A stretch of 64,000 nt of DNA from NCBI GenBank assembly GCA_963277665.1, contig OY728123.1, positions 631,282,915-631,346,914 of the forward strand. Reading direction: 5' to 3'. A program made the position numbers and the translations under genes. Origin of the DNA: Viscum album (taxonomy: Eukaryota > Streptophyta > Magnoliopsida > Santalales > Viscaceae). Positions 36,960 to 51,017 of this stretch are shown here, piece by piece. Each line of letters begins with the position of its first letter. Within the stretch, counting starts at the first letter, position 1. The notes under the pieces were generated by a model, which was given only the letters and a program-made list of their open reading frames with translations, was not told the DNA's origin and ran no database searches.

Positions 36960-38370
36960 TGTCAAAAAAGAAGTATATATTAATGATCACTTAACATTGA
37001 TCATTCCTAGCTTTTGTTTAACATATTGAAATCGATTGAGATTAAGGGGTTTATTAAAAATATCAGAAGTTTGTTCTTACATTCCAATGAATTGTAACAT
37101 TATATCTCTTTTTTATTGTTTGTTCCTGAAGTAAATGGTTTCTTATATTTATTTTATTATCCCGTAATTGATTTATATGGTTTTTAATTAAATAAATTAC
37201 ACTTGTGTTGACACAAAGTATTTTAGTTTTAGTAAAACACATTCCATAGTCTATGGGTATTTGTTCATCCAAAACAGTTGAGAACAAAACTTCCAAATTC
37301 ATTACATTCAGCTTCATTAGTGAAATGTGACACTGAGTGCATTTTCATAAAATACTAAGGAACTAAAGAGCCACTTATGAATAGATATGTTCTAAATATA
37401 CTTTTTCTATCCATTATACATCCACAAAAAGCAACATCTAGAAAAAAATATTTTGAACACATTTTTAGAAGTACAAAATAACCCTAAATCCATAGTTCCC
37501 TTAAGTTAATGAATGGATAATTTAACATCTTTTAGATAAGATTATTTTTAATTTGATTGATATCTAGAACATAATCATACTGAAATCATTTAATTTGGAT
37601 TACTAGTGGTGAGTAATGTATGCTTCCAATCAAACCACAAAAATCTCTTTGATAAACTAGTTTCCTAGCCCCGCCAAGATCTAAATTATTGGAGATTCAA
37701 GTTGGTGCACTAAAATTTTTTATGTTTTCATACCAGAATTTCTTCTATAAGAAAATTATATACATATTTTTAGATATATAAGTACCTTATGGTTTTTGGG
37801 AAATTTTAAAGCCAAGAAAATATGATAACCTACCCATCATACTCATTAAAACTAAAATTCATAAGATCAGCAAAGGAATCTATTAAATATTTTTAACTTG
37901 ATTTAAATATAAATACATCAACATGTATTTTTAAAACCATCATGTTTTTATTTACTTGTTTTATAGAAATATTTTGATATTAATGTCCCATTAAAATATT
38001 GTTTGGTAACAAAAATCTTGTTAACATATCATACCAAGCTCTATGGGTTTGTTTATGTCCACAAAGATCATTGGTATGTTTATAAACATGTTCTGGATAT
38101 TTTTATATTTTCCAAAATAGGGTGTTTTCATATAATAACATTCTTATAAACATATAAATTAAGAAAATAACACTTCTCTTAGATTTAAATTAATGAATAT
38201 TACAAGGATATAAGTTTTAGAGTAGCTTCAATTCAAGCTACTGAACCATAGGTTTCTTCAGAGTCTATTCCCCCTTGTTGGTCATAACCCTTAACGAAAA
38301 TTCTTCCTAAATTTATAAATATTATTCAATTTTCATCAAATTTATTCAAAAAGTCCAATTTTAATCTAAT
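36960..38370 (-). pseudogene. outer copia: reverse transcriptase and RNase H, decayed
   Basis: Minus strand 'KGYDQQGGIDSEETYGSVA' (38,295-38,240), 'MSMMGRLSYFLGFKISQKP' (37,850-37,790), and RNase H 'CVNTSVIYLIKNHINQLRDN' with 'KINIRNHLLQEQTIKKRY' inside the 84-aa open stretch 37,063-37,317 (usual CDNTSAI.ISKNP..H.RTKHI.IRHHF). Same gene order as the inner copia. No full frame. Confidence 0.75.
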
Positions 38371-40050
38371 TATAGATGTTTCTATAGGTAATTCTATTAA
38401 TGTCCATATTTGGTTCTATTCAAAACTATTGAGATTATCTTTCACATTTGTTACACAGTAATCTTAAACTAAATCCATATTATGATTTTAGGAAAATATT
38501 GAGACAATAAATCTAGATAATAAATTTCATTTTTCACTAAATTTTTAGTCCTAACTATTTTATCTACATCACAAATGGTACTATGACATGAATGATACTT
38601 AAGAAACAACTAAATTTTGTGTTTTTAAAAGTTATCTCTTTAATAGTAATTGGAAAATAATATCAAGGAAAAAATTTAGAAAAATATTTTTGAGTTATTT
38701 ATTTATTATGAGAACTTTGTATAAATATTTAAAAATTATTTTTATAAATAACATACAAGGATTTAAGTTGAGTTTTGTTGAAAGAAAAAGCATCAGTTTC
38801 ATTAAACATAACATGCACTGCTTCCTCAATAATATAATTTTTTTATTAATAATTCAATAATCTATAGAAGTAGTGGAATAACCTAAAAATATTAATTCAT
38901 TATATATGGGTGACAAGTTATGTAAATTATCTTTAATATTCTAGAATAATTAATTATATTCAAATACATTTATGTAAGAATCATTTGGTTTTCTTACTAT
39001 CCACAATTCATAAGGAGTTTTATTAATAAAAGCCTAATTAAAACTAGTTTTATAGTATAGTAGGTGGTGCTAAATACTTCTGCACTAGAAAAATTTATAA
39101 ACTAATTTTTCACCTCACATGGTTATAGTAATATTCTAAATAACTCTATTTATTCTTTCAACTAAACAATTTTTATAAGGTTCTAGGTGATGAAAAGTTA
39201 TGTTTAATACCTTTCTTTCTACAAAAATTTTCAAAATAAGAAATTTCAAATTTTCCATCATTATCACTATGAATGGTTATCAAGGATAGTTTTTTTTAAT
39301 TTTTAGCTCCTACTATAATTTTTTTAAAATATATAAAGTCTTAATATTTCATTAAAAGAAAGTATACCTAGGTCTGTATAGTGTAATAATCAACTAATAC
39401 ATATGAATAGTATCTTTCACCAATATTTCAAGTTTTTGTAGGACCATATAACTCAATGTGCGCTAAATATAATGCATCATATGTTTATAATACACTATGG
39501 GACTAAAAAAATGACTTATGATGGATACCATATTCATAAAGATCAAATACTCTAGAAGTAGCACACCTAAGTTCATATATCTCCTAAATAAGTGATTTCT
39601 TCATCACCTTAGCTAAATTTATAAGGTTATACTGTCCAAACCTTCAATTACATAACTATGATTGATCTCCCACTATATTAAGGCAAGGTAAATTTTGGAT
39701 TCTATGATATTATATATTTATTTTCTAAAAAAATGTCATACTGATGGGTAGAAATAATAAATTCATTCCTGGAACTATATAATTTAAATTTATCATTTCT
39801 ATATTTAAAAAGATAATATTCATCAAAAAAATGAATTATGATTATAAGTTTCTTCTTATATCCTAAAACAAACAAAAAATTTGATAATACAAATTTTCTA
39901 AAGAGTACAATGTTAATTATAAAAATTATTTCTCCTTTATAATTATATATGAAAGTTACATTACCACCTTTTATTTTGATAGTATTGTTAAATAAATCAT
40001 TGCTTCCATTCATGTTTCTATGGAAACCAATATCCATATTCAAAATATTC
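38371..40050 (-). pseudogene. outer copia: integrase and GAG-pre-integrase, decayed
   Basis: The best kept part is the 113-aa stretch 39,702-40,043: 'IKGGNVTFIYNYKGEI' and 'YIISTHQYDIFLENK' style blocks matching the pre-integrase region (GGNVTFGDN.KGKIIG...LLSISQLCD). Integrase should lie at about 39,660-38,400; catalytic residues cannot be located. Confidence 0.65.
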
Positions 40051-42160
40051 TTTTTGATGGTACTATATTTATTTTCCTAAAAAAAGATTAGTTTTTCGAA
40101 ACCCAAACCTTATTGGGCCCGATATTATTAAAAAATATAATTTTAGGTAACTACATTTGGCCTACATTACTATGTTGAGAAAATATCATTTCATTATAAA
40201 ACATAAATTTTATTGGAACCAAGAGACTGAACTCTTTTACAAAAAAAAAATCTTCCAATGTCCAACACTTTGTATTTTTTAAAAAAATGGTGCACTGTTT
40301 GGAACAAAATAAATGTTACTTAAAATAGGTTTTTGATTCATATAATCCATTCTTGAATTATTACCATGAGGTTTAATGTTTTTATAATTTTTTCTAAATT
40401 TTTCTTATTAAAATGTAAACACATAAAAAATTTTCTTCTAACTAAATATTTTAGACTTTTGTTTTACAAATATGATTTCTTCCTCATTAGAAATAGTACT
40501 AGAAAAATGTTTATCAAAATTTTTCGATAAAACATTTGTCTCTAAAATAGTTTTCTCTTGATATTTTCCAAAAATATATTTTTTAATATTATTTTTATGA
40601 TGTTATAAATAAATATATGATATTTCATTAGTTAAAAGTTTCATTCTTGAATCATTTTTAAGACATTTGCCTTTGGAATTATCATGTTTTTCAAAAAAAT
40701 TTACAATTTTCAATTTCTAAATGTATTGTAAATCAAGAAACTTCTTTATAACATAAAAAGTGTTATCTTCTTCAATGAAATATTCTTCATCAGATGATAT
40801 AAAATTTGTCTCATCATCAGGATATTTAACATTCAAATACAATTTAGTAAGGGATTCAAAACTATATACCTTATCCATAGGGAATTTATTTTCCATATGT
40901 AATTTTTCAAAAATAACAATGTTCGTCTATTTGGAACTTTAATTTTATGAATAATATTTTTAATAATCTCCAATATTGGCACTATATGTGCTAGAAGTTT
41001 TGTTGACATTTCTTACCATTTTAATTATAAAATTTCATGGAATTTCTCTATGTTTTTCATCGATTTATATCTATACTTTTGATATTAGTACAAACATGTT
41101 AGTTATTACATTCCTTATTTTATTCATAACAAGTCACTTTAGAATCATTTATTCCATTTTTATCCTCGTTACCTTTATTGTAGTTTAAATAATAATCCTT
41201 CTTTCCCACATTTTTTTTCATTCTACTTGAAAAAATAGAGAACTAGTTTTTGGAATGACTCAATGAAGTATGAATAGATTCAATAATAAATTTTTTATTT
41301 ATTGAAGACTTTACTACTTTATCTACACAGTTAAAATTATTTGGAATATTTGAATTTTTATCTAAAGAAACTCTATTATATTTATTTTTATATTTTTCAT
41401 AATATATTTTCAATCTTACTTTATATTTTGTGAGGGTACTAATAAAATCATAAAGAGTAAGATTAATTATCTTCCTTATGTTATCCCCAATAGTTATTTT
41501 AGATTCCCACTCATTGGGAATTTTATTAATAATCATTTCAACAAAAATATTATCATCATGATATTTTTCACCAAGAGACTATAAAATATTGATAATTTTC
41601 ATAAAACTTTGGAGGATCCTGGAAACTCTCTCATCAGGTAGAAAATTAATGTCTTAGTAATCATCTCTAAGCATGGCTATTATTACTTCAATGACATTGG
41701 ATGTACCAAAATGTGTTACTTGCGATATTCTCAAAATAATATTGGCAGCTTCACAAGATGATATATGATTATAGATATTCATCATCATAGAACACAATAA
41801 TGTATTTATCACTTTATATTTAAAATAATATTCTAACTTCTCACCATTAGTAAAATAAGAGACTTATTTATCAAAAATATTTTACTTCCCAGTAAGAATA
41901 AATAAATTAACATATCTAATAAAAAAATACATTTTGTCTCTCTAATACTCATATTAATTCCCATCAAAGATAGGTGTTCGACCAAAACTTAGATTATCAA
42001 TAGTTTTAATATTCATACCAAAAATATCAAGAAATACACTTTTTTAAATATAAAATTTTAGTCAAAAAAGTATTATAAAAAAATAATTTATAAAAAAATT
42101 ATCAAATGTGAAATTGATAAAAGACGTAAAAACTGGGGAAGATACATCATTAGAACCTAC
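40051..42160 (-). pseudogene. outer copia: gag with zinc knuckle remnant
   Basis: Minus strand near 41,150-41,090 reads 'VTCYE*NKECNN*HVC', a decayed CCHC knuckle with two stops. The open stretch 41,243-41,536 (97 aa, 'SKITIGDNIRKIINLTLYDF') fits SIRE-type gag. The primer site remnant (ACACTAAAACCA, 42,160-42,171) follows. Confidence 0.5.
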
Positions 42161-42170
42161 ACTAAAACCA

Positions 42171-43473
42171 ATTTCTTTATGGAAGGAGTAAATAATATGT
42201 TCAATGCTATAAGATGGGGGTGAATTGTAGTTTAAAAATATAAAACTAAAAAAGAACACTAAACCACTTTAATTAAAAAATATTGGACTCTGAGATTGTC
42301 TACAGATTAGAATGTTAGAATTGGAATTAGAAAGTGTATGACTATATGAGAGTATATTTTAATCATTATCACAGATAAAATAAAAAAACAAATGATATTT
42401 ATGATTTTTAAAACTAAATTACCATCATAATATGAACAATAAAAAAATAATTGTAAAAAAAGAAATCTAATATCAAAGAAAAGTATGATTTAATTAAAAT
42501 AAATATTAAAATAAATCACCCTTTGAACCTTAAGTGTACAAGTATTTTTTAACCTCAAGTAAAGGTATCAATAGTTTTATACATAAAATAAATTTTTTCT
42601 TTACTTACCATGAAATCCCTTGATATAGTGATTGTTAGCTCTATCTTTTAATCCCCTAGAATCCCTCAATACCAAGGATCATATTCACCACATTCCTACA
42701 GTCAAGATCATTCGATTATAAAAATGATCAGATGAATAATAAAAATGAAATATTCAAAAGGAAACAACTATGAAAAGGATTCCTTGGAACAAGAAATCTC
42801 TAAAGTATTATAATGAATAAGAACAAGAAGTTCACATAGAGAACACTTTATAATTATTGAGTTACAAAAACTTTTCAGCTCCCAACACTAAAATAACTAG
42901 ATATTTATAAGAAAATATCCAATGTCCATAATTCTAAGTTAGCTTCGATGGACTCAAATAGATTTCACATGACATATCACTATGATATGGTATAACTGAA
43001 TTTCATAAATCATTTTTAGTAGCATCACAATAAAAATGTGTGTTTTATATGAAAGAAACCAAGTCTATTTATTTTATTATAAACATAAGATTGTTTTATG
43101 AACTTCCTTTTCATTTTTCAATATGATAAAACTTATAAATATTTGTAAAATTTATCAGTAAAATTATCAGTCTGATGGTCATTTAATTTTCTAGTATGAT
43201 TGACATGGAAAAATTATAACCATAGGATAGGATAATGTTTATTAGGATATGTCAGATGTATCCTTTATTTGATGGATCATATTAAAAAATATTAAGTTTA
43301 CATTAATAATACATTAGAATTATTTATATTTTGGGTAAAAAATAATGTCTTCAAAGAAAAAAACTAAAGCACTTGAGAAAAAAAAGTTTGTAAACAAATT
43401 TTTAAGAAGGTATTTATGGTTTCAAAAACTAAAGGAAATGAAAAGTAATAAGTAAAACTTCTGAATCAGCACA
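42171..43473 (-). mobile_element. copia LTR C (5' LTR of the outer copia)
   Basis: About 1.3 kb; minus-strand TATAAATATC at 42,902-42,909; ends CTGAATCAGCACA at 43,473. Closest to LTR D. The next five bases CACCA match CACCT before LTR D with one change. Confidence 0.65.
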
Positions 43474-43478
43474 CACCA
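43474..43478. repeat. target site duplication of the outer copia, right (CACCA)
   Basis: Partner of 3574-3578, 4 of 5 identical. Confidence 0.45.
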
Positions 43479-45480
43479 TTCTAACATGAAGGGGAGTCTG
43501 AATCCCTTTTCAAGATTCTATTTTAATTTATATTATTATTGGAACTAAATCATGAACAATATATAGGTATTATTTAAAATATATATAGTGCTATTTATGA
43601 GTTATATTAAACAAATCACTTCATGATTTAGGGGGAATACTAGTAAATTCCTCAAAAATACATCATAAAAATCATCAAATCTTGGAATAAAATCCATATG
43701 GTTTTTCCAAACCATTGAAGGTAAATATCTCGCATGAATAGGACTTTAGGCCCATATAACAAAAGTAAAAACTATTGGAAGTTCATATTTATCGTCAAAA
43801 TAAAAAATGATCATAGGTTGATTCGAAATACAAACTGTGACTTATGTTCTTTGTGAATTAATATGGTATTTATATAGATAAAGTTATTCCATGCCCAAAA
43901 TAACATAAAATTAAACTATAGAAAGAATCCAAAGATTTATACGATTCCCATTACCCCAAACATGTATCGGAGAGGATATATATACTCAAGGGGTGATCCT
44001 CATCCCATTTAGTATTTTTAATCCTAACCCAATATCTAATAATTTATGTGGTGACATTATAACCATATAAATTATAAAGATATAACATAGTAGGAAGATT
44101 TGGAATAAAATAATACATTTATAGTTATACAGTAGACGGTAAGTGTACCTTTCCCCACATCTTTCTCCTAACCCATTTATGTTATGACAACATAAGCCTT
44201 CCATTTATCCTTTTAGTTATTGAGTTATTAAGGCATACCATACTCATTATCTCTTCTTTTTGGGAATTTATTTACATCATTACCATTCTCACCTGATCTA
44301 GGACATTGAACTTCATTGGTTGAATCATTCTTATCTTATAATGCATTTTCTAAATTTTTCACCCCCCACTTATATTCAATAGATTAAGGGATATACTTTC
44401 CACAATTGAATCATTTCATAGTACCTTTTCAACACTTTTTTTGTGATATTTATTCCACATTGTTTTCAAGTTAGTGGTTTGGATTTATTTCACCCTTGGG
44501 ATCTATCAGTTATGTTTCTATGAAGCTCTATACTTCATTTATTTTCACTAAAAAATGAAGATTAATCAGATTTTATTCTATCCATTTATACCTTTATAAA
44601 TAATTTAATTATTTTTTCAGAGTTAAAAAACTATCTTATGTATAATTTAATTCAATGATTTTGTTTTAGGTCACAAAATAAATAATCAATTTTTCTCACA
44701 GGTCCTATTATAAATAAAAAATAAAACATTTAAATTCTTATAATGTTTTCTTCATAGGTGCGAGTGGATTTATCAAAATTATTTCACAAATACATAATGT
44801 ACATTCCATCATGGTGAAAAGAGTTTAAGGAAATTATTTATGAATAAATTGCCTCTTAAAATCCTCTCATTTCATGAAGATTATGTCTTACTCTTACCTC
44901 ATATTCTATATAGGGGTCCAAAATTTGATCATATTAACCTTCCAAATGAAAGAATACTATGAAAACATTTCATAGTCTAATAAAAATAGAAGATAAAATA
45001 TATTTTGTATCAAATTAATCAATTTAATTAAAACTAGTGGGTCATATGATCCATAGAAATATGAAATAAGTTCTTAAACAAAAGATTCAATTTCATGTTT
45101 ATCCCTCGTTTCATTCATAATCTCAAAATTATTTTCTTTAGTACTCATGTATTGAGATAGTGTAGTGATCATAATCAAAAAATAGTTTTCCCCATCTCTA
45201 GATCAATTTTGTTTCTATTGATGATAGTAATTTCAGGGGCCATCATATTCATTATTCAAATAATTCCATGTGATTCCATCAATTGACTGAAACTAATCAG
45301 ATAGTGTAAGCATCAAGATACTATAATATGAGAGAATAATTTTTTATTCAGGAAAATCATTCCTAAATTCCTTAAATGAAGACATCTTGTTCTCATCCTA
45401 TATCACTTTATGTTTAACCCATATCACATTCAGTTCACCATAGCATCTCATAGGTTTATCCTTATATTTACTATAACCTA
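43479..45480 (-). pseudogene. old gypsy element: RT start, protease region and gag
   Basis: Minus strand reads, going down: a gag zinc-knuckle-like 'CCHNINGLGERC' (44,204-44,150), the protease region to about 43,900, then near 43,700-43,630 'FIPRFDDFYDVF' (usual VVREFPDVFPEELPGLPP), and at 43,560-43,479 'LEKGFRLPFMLEW', the LLEKGFIRPS.SPWG block of RT. It stops where the RT remnant at 3573 resumes with the next conserved block, so this is the other half of the element at 1-3573. Gag above 44,300 is barely readable. Confidence 0.55.
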
Positions 45481-45503
45481 ATCTATAAAAATAATATAAT
45501 TAT

Positions 45504-45517
45504 ACCATGATAACATC
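45504..45517 (-). other. primer binding site remnant of the old gypsy element
   Basis: Minus strand GATGTTATCATGGT, a damaged TTGGTATCA site, directly beside the LTR end. Confidence 0.35.
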
Positions 45518-48500
45518 TATAATGACCCAATAAAAACATATATAGATATTACATATTTTTTTATTAATATTATATTTATATATCAAATAATCATTCCCAT
45601 GAACCATAATGGTTTTTTGTACTTGGATACTAAAAAAAACATCTTATTTATATATAATATCCTACATCTCAAAATTGTTTTTTTACATAAGGTAACCCTC
45701 TAGACTCATCACACATAAATTACTCCATCAAGACTTATGGAAGGAAAACATAATAAAGATGGACCTAAACTACTAGGTGAGGGTAATCATATGTGATATT
45801 AATAATAATAAAGCATAAGACGATCATATGTGTATGATAACATAATCAGGTGCATATTTTAAACATAATTAATCATACCCAAAAAAGGTATATCATAAAA
45901 TAAAAAATCAAGTCATTTCCATATGCATGATCTATAGGGGTGTCAAATCAGTAATCATCATCATAGAGGTATAACAATGGCATGTAACATCAAAAGAATA
46001 CGAAATCACAATATTGCGAATAATTTTATTCATAATTATGTCCAAAAATTTTATGATCATATATTGAAAGAAATTATTTTAACAGGTCAAAATTTGAACA
46101 AAACTATTCACAATCATGTCCCTAGATAATCTTGTGTGTATAGCTAAAACTGAATCATACTCAGGCATCAAAAATATTAACAAGATATATTTTTCAATCA
46201 TTTACACACTTATATAATCCTATAATAATATATTAATATCACAATACCCAATGAATTGGATGGATATAACATACCCAACCTCCAAATAATCATAATACAT
46301 TCACGTGGCAGCCAAAATTACATAAAATATTCATTTTATACTTATAATGTCATTTATGGAAAATAAATGTATTTTGTAACAACTCATCATCATAATCCTA
46401 TATCATTCAATGAAATAATAAGGATAGTATCATTGAATAATATACCCATTAAAAATTAAATAACATCAACAGATATTAATATAGATTAAAATTCTCTTTA
46501 AAAGGTCACTAGAATGATTCAAGAGGAAAATACCTTTTTCATTTTAAAATCTCAAATTTAAATTCCAAATATTTAAAAAATACTATGGAAAAAAAATTAT
46601 ATAAAATTTTCTATTGAAAAAATTAAATGAATCTTAAAATCATAGGATTTTTATGATGTTGGGAAATTCTATTCATCTCATAATTTTTAAAATGAAGATT
46701 CTGTTCACACCTTCAGAAAAAAAGTACATTGATTAGAAAATGGAAAGTATATTATTTATATATTTTTTTAAAATTCATAAATGTATAAAATTATCCATAA
46801 ACAATAATTTAATAATGGTAAAAAAAATTTGAATTTTTTTTTGAAAAAAATATAAATTAAGAAAAATTATTTTCTAAATGGAAGAGAAAAAATAAGTTCA
46901 GATTTTTGTAAAAAAATTTTCAGAACCATTTGGATTACCAAAAGTGAGAAAAATGGTTATAAAACATAGAAATTACATAAATAACCACAAAAACAGAATA
47001 AATAAAGTATTTTTCAATAAATTATTATATAATTTCTTCATTAAAAAATTCAATCATAAATGATACTGATTAAAATGGGATTGAAACCTAAATCCATTAC
47101 CCCAAGTACTATGTTTATTTTCATTTATTCATACCACCTATATAATAAATATATATTGAATAAAAATATAATATATAATAATATTAATGCATAAATTACT
47201 CTGTAAAATTCCTTTTTAATTTCTGATTATCCTATTATAATAAATTCTTTAATAACATATACATTCAACTAAAAACCATTCTGTTTTCCATTCTCGTTTC
47301 TATATGATGGTTCTGATAATTATACCATGGTCATGTTTTTGTCAGATATAGTATCTCAATAATGAAATTTTTATTGAATTTATTTCTTATATAAGCTTTT
47401 ATAATCATTCTTTTAATTTAGTGATGAAATTGTTTTTACAACATTTCTTGGTGACGGTAGTATGTACATATGCAAGAGTGATGTTTTCACTTTTAGATTA
47501 TTGAAATGAATGAAATTCAAATAAATATTTCCTTTATATAATCATTAATATATCATAAATTCCATATATGTTTATTTAATATGTATTTATTACCATCCAT
47601 GTAAAATGGAAATAAAAAACAAATCACACGCTTCGTGGAGTTGGTAGTCCAGTTGTACACATGGGTCAAGTTATTATTTTCCAATGGATGGAAAATTAAA
47701 TAAAGTTGGATAAGATATTATAATTATATAATAATAAATATATCATAAATATAATTTATAAATATTATATATATCATGATAACAATCCAATAATTATGTT
47801 GATATAAAATTAATCATATTGTCAAGTGGAGATGGAAGTCCACATGTATGCACGAGCACTAAAATAATTTATCATTTTATGAAAAATATATTGGATAATG
47901 GTGGTTCTAGAGTCATAATAAAATTTATACATATTTAATGTACCAAATATTTTTTTTTATTTATGAATACCATATATTTTGAGTAAGTATAAGAAGAAAT
48001 AAATTGAATGTGGTTGGGTAGGATGATTACCTATTTTTTGAAATAAAACATTTATATCTTTTATATGGAATATTTTAACAGGATTATAAGAATCCCATCG
48101 CCTCAAATTCAATAACACATAGGTTTATAAAATATTTGGGTAGGTTTTTTGGATATATACTACTCAAATTGGTGCAAAGAAAATAGATTATGGGTTTCCT
48201 TTTATAAGTGGGGGAGGGACACACCTTGAATTATTTAAATGATTAAAGTATTATTATGTTATATTAAATGAAAAGTGTCCCATAAATAATTCCATTTTAG
48301 GAATATGGTGTTGAGGGTAAAAATAAATTATTTCAATTTAATTTTTGATGAAAAATTCCATCATTATAACATTTTTAACACTAATATACCTATTTTATCC
48401 TTTTTAATGAGGTAGTAATATTTTTATCATAGTTAATATTCATAAGGACCAAAAATGAAATTGCACTCATTGGTAAATTTGGACATTATGATTCTAAATA

Positions 48501-49100
48501 TAGAAACCATTTTTAAAAAATAAATCTATAATGATAAAAAACTTCCATACATAAATATTATCTCATTTTAGATGAATATTTAAAATAAAACCATATAATC
48601 CATGCCATAACCATAAAGATTTAGTGTCATTGGACATTAGATACACAATATTATTATTTAATAAAGGATATTCTGTATATCCTAAAAATATATTCCTAAT
48701 CATTAAACTTATTAGAAATACCCTATTTAATAAGTTTTCTTATAACTTGGTGAAAGGAAACATAATAAAGTATGAAATCAGATTACCAGTCAAGGTAAAC
48801 TTGGGATATATCAATCGAAGATCAAATGAATGTAAAATTTTCTCATTATGATATGATATGAAGACAAAAAAGTTAATTACAAGTATATCATTAATCATAA
48901 ACAAGAATCATGACATTAAACATTATAATTTCAAAATAAATGAATCAAAAGAGTGAGAAAGTTTTATAATTATTACTCATGAACTGAATGTTCTCCTTGT
49001 AGGCATGAAAAAATTTCCTAAAAGTGTGGAACCATCATAGGTGTAGGAACGAGTTAAAATATCATTTTTATGTATAAATTATATTAAATAATAATGTATC
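45518..49100 (-). mobile_element. 5' LTR of the old gypsy element (upper boundary approximate)
   Basis: Low end TATAATGACCC (minus GGGTCATTATA) matches the LARD LTR end GGGGCCTTATA. Promoter block on the minus strand near 48,230-48,185 (CCCTCCCCCACTTATAAAAGG) matches both the LARD promoter and the block at 60-100. Two decayed leader hairpins at about 47,627-47,670 and 47,820-47,860, ~200 bp apart as in the LARD. So this element and the LARD belong to one LTR family. The start of the LTR cannot be fixed; between 48,850 and 49,140 homology fades. Confidence 0.5.
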
Positions 49101-49147
49101 AGGAATTGATATAGGTTTCCTATATCATAATGAATCATGTATCACCT

Positions 49148-49290
49148 CTTGTTTCTTATATAAGATCAAGCACATTGACTTGTTTTCAATAATGGATGAA
49201 GCATATAGACATATTTCTTATATTGGATCAAGAACATAGACATGTTTCACATAGTGGATCAATCACATTCACTTGTTTCACATAGTAATC
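49148..49290 (+). repeat. 31-bp tandem repeat, 4.6 units
   Basis: Units start at 49,148, 49,179, 49,210, 49,241 and 49,272, consensus C(T/A)TGTTTC-TATA-TGGATCAA-CACAT-GA. No coding sense. Confidence 0.75.
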
Positions 49291-49359
49291 ACATGATATT
49301 TAAAGCATTAACCAATTCTTTGTAATTCTATAACTAACCCACTCATCCTTTTTTATAAC

Positions 49360-49475
49360 ATAATCACCCTTCCTTGGTTTACAATAATAACACCTCCCTT
49401 GGTTTATAAGGTTAACACCCATCCTTAGTTTGTAATAATAGAACCACAATCCCTTGGTTTATAATGTAAAACCAA
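49360..49475 (+). repeat. ~28-bp tandem repeat (ACACCC.TCCTTGGTTTATAATAAT)
   Basis: Four loose units right after the 31-bp array; both arrays lie at the edge of the gypsy LTR. Confidence 0.55.
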
Positions 49476-49499
49476 ATCATCATAAAATATTTCCCATAA

Positions 49500-51000
49500 C
49501 TGTAAAATGAATAAAATATATAGACCTTTCATTTTATCATAAAACTTATAATAATAACCTTTATTTATTTCATATCCTTTGATTAACCCAGGGAAAAAAT
49601 GGGTTCAATGAAAATATATATAAACTAATTATTATTCAACAATGTAATTTTTTTAATTGTATAATTATATAATTTCCTAGTGGATTATATGAAAAATAAT
49701 GGGATTTTTTCATTGATTAATTTAATTACCATTAAAATATCAATAAAACATTCTTGAGGAAAATACGTTATCCACTTTGAAAATCACTATTAAAAACAAA
49801 AAAATTACAAAATATTATGGGATAAATTTTCATTGAAAATAATCGTCAAATATTATATTGAAATATGTAATTCATTAAGATAAACTTGGTGGTAAATTTA
49901 AATTATGTTTTGTACATTAAAATAAATATTCCATTCGCATTATATGTAAAAATAATAAATTACCTCATTCAAAAAATGAAATGAAAGATAATTTTAAGCA
50001 ATTTTTTATGAATTAAGAAATGGATAAAATAAAAAACATTATAAATAATAGGATAATATTAATAACATTATTGAAAATATTTTTTTTAGAAAAAAATGGA
50101 CATGGAAGAAAATTATGTTATGACTAAATAGAGAAATAATGTTGGTTTTCCTTAAAATCATTATTCCATCCTATTGAGTATTTAAAATGAGTAAAATGAA
50201 ATTAGAACTTGTATTCTATAGAAATAAATATATGAGGGAAAAAAATTTCTATTTATCAGATAAGGGTTATATAATTTTGTTAATGGAAATTCTAGCTTAA
50301 AAAATGCCGAAAAAAATGTGATTGAGAAGTAAATCCATTTCATAATGTTTAATCATTATCTGTATACATTTGAACTTAATATATGATAAATATAAATATA
50401 TTAGACCATTATTAAAAAACATAATCATATATATCATACCATATATGAATTATGTATAATGTATTATCACCTAATTATTAACATCTATTTATTAAAATCA
50501 CTATTATGGGGGATAACTGCTTTGTTTTTCATGCATGTTTCAGTTTGGAAGTCCTAGTCCTTATAGTTTAATCATAGTTCCATAATATCCATAATTATAA
50601 TCATGATATAAAAATAATATATATTCATTGTAGACACACACACACACACAAATATATATATATTCATCCATAGAAGTTAGAGATATATAAATAAATTATA
50701 TTATCCATGGAGATGGTAGGTCGTACGTATGCATGAAAAATATTTTCAAATTTTGACGGATGGAATGAAATAAAGGTAAATAATAATTCAAATTCATAGA
50801 ATAATTATTATAGAATATATATCATATATGTTAAATAAATAATTATTTGTTACCAAACCTGTAAAGATGAAAAGAAAAATGAACCACATTGCTTCGTGGA
50901 GGTAGTAGTCCATACGTATGCATGAGGGACATTACCGTCTTCTAAGAGGGTTTTTAATATGTTCTAGAAAAAAAAAATTAAAAACCGAATAGGTTTAAAA
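49500..51000 (-). mobile_element. second LTR-like fragment of the same gypsy/LARD family
   Basis: Parallels 46,300-47,900 in order of features, including two leader-hairpin remnants at about 50,702-50,740 and 50,885-50,930, 188 bp apart. On the minus strand they read CATGCATACGTACGACCTACC and CATGCATACGTATGGACTAC. It ends abruptly at about 51,000. It could be a fragment of a neighbouring element or a duplication within the LTR. Confidence 0.4.
50634..50651. repeat. (AC)9 microsatellite followed by (AT)n
   Basis: Simple dinucleotide run. Confidence 0.9.
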
Positions 51001-51017
51001 TATTATAAAATATAAGC

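Noticed and set aside
18995..43473. Tandem copia array sharing LTRs (LTR-int-LTR-int-LTR)
   Set aside because: LTRs pair as A-B and D-C, and the extra ORF of the outer element continues across A...B, so nesting explains the layout better. An alignment could overturn this.
49148..49475. CRISPR-like spaced repeats
   Set aside because: Direct tandem units without unique spacers, in a plant genome.
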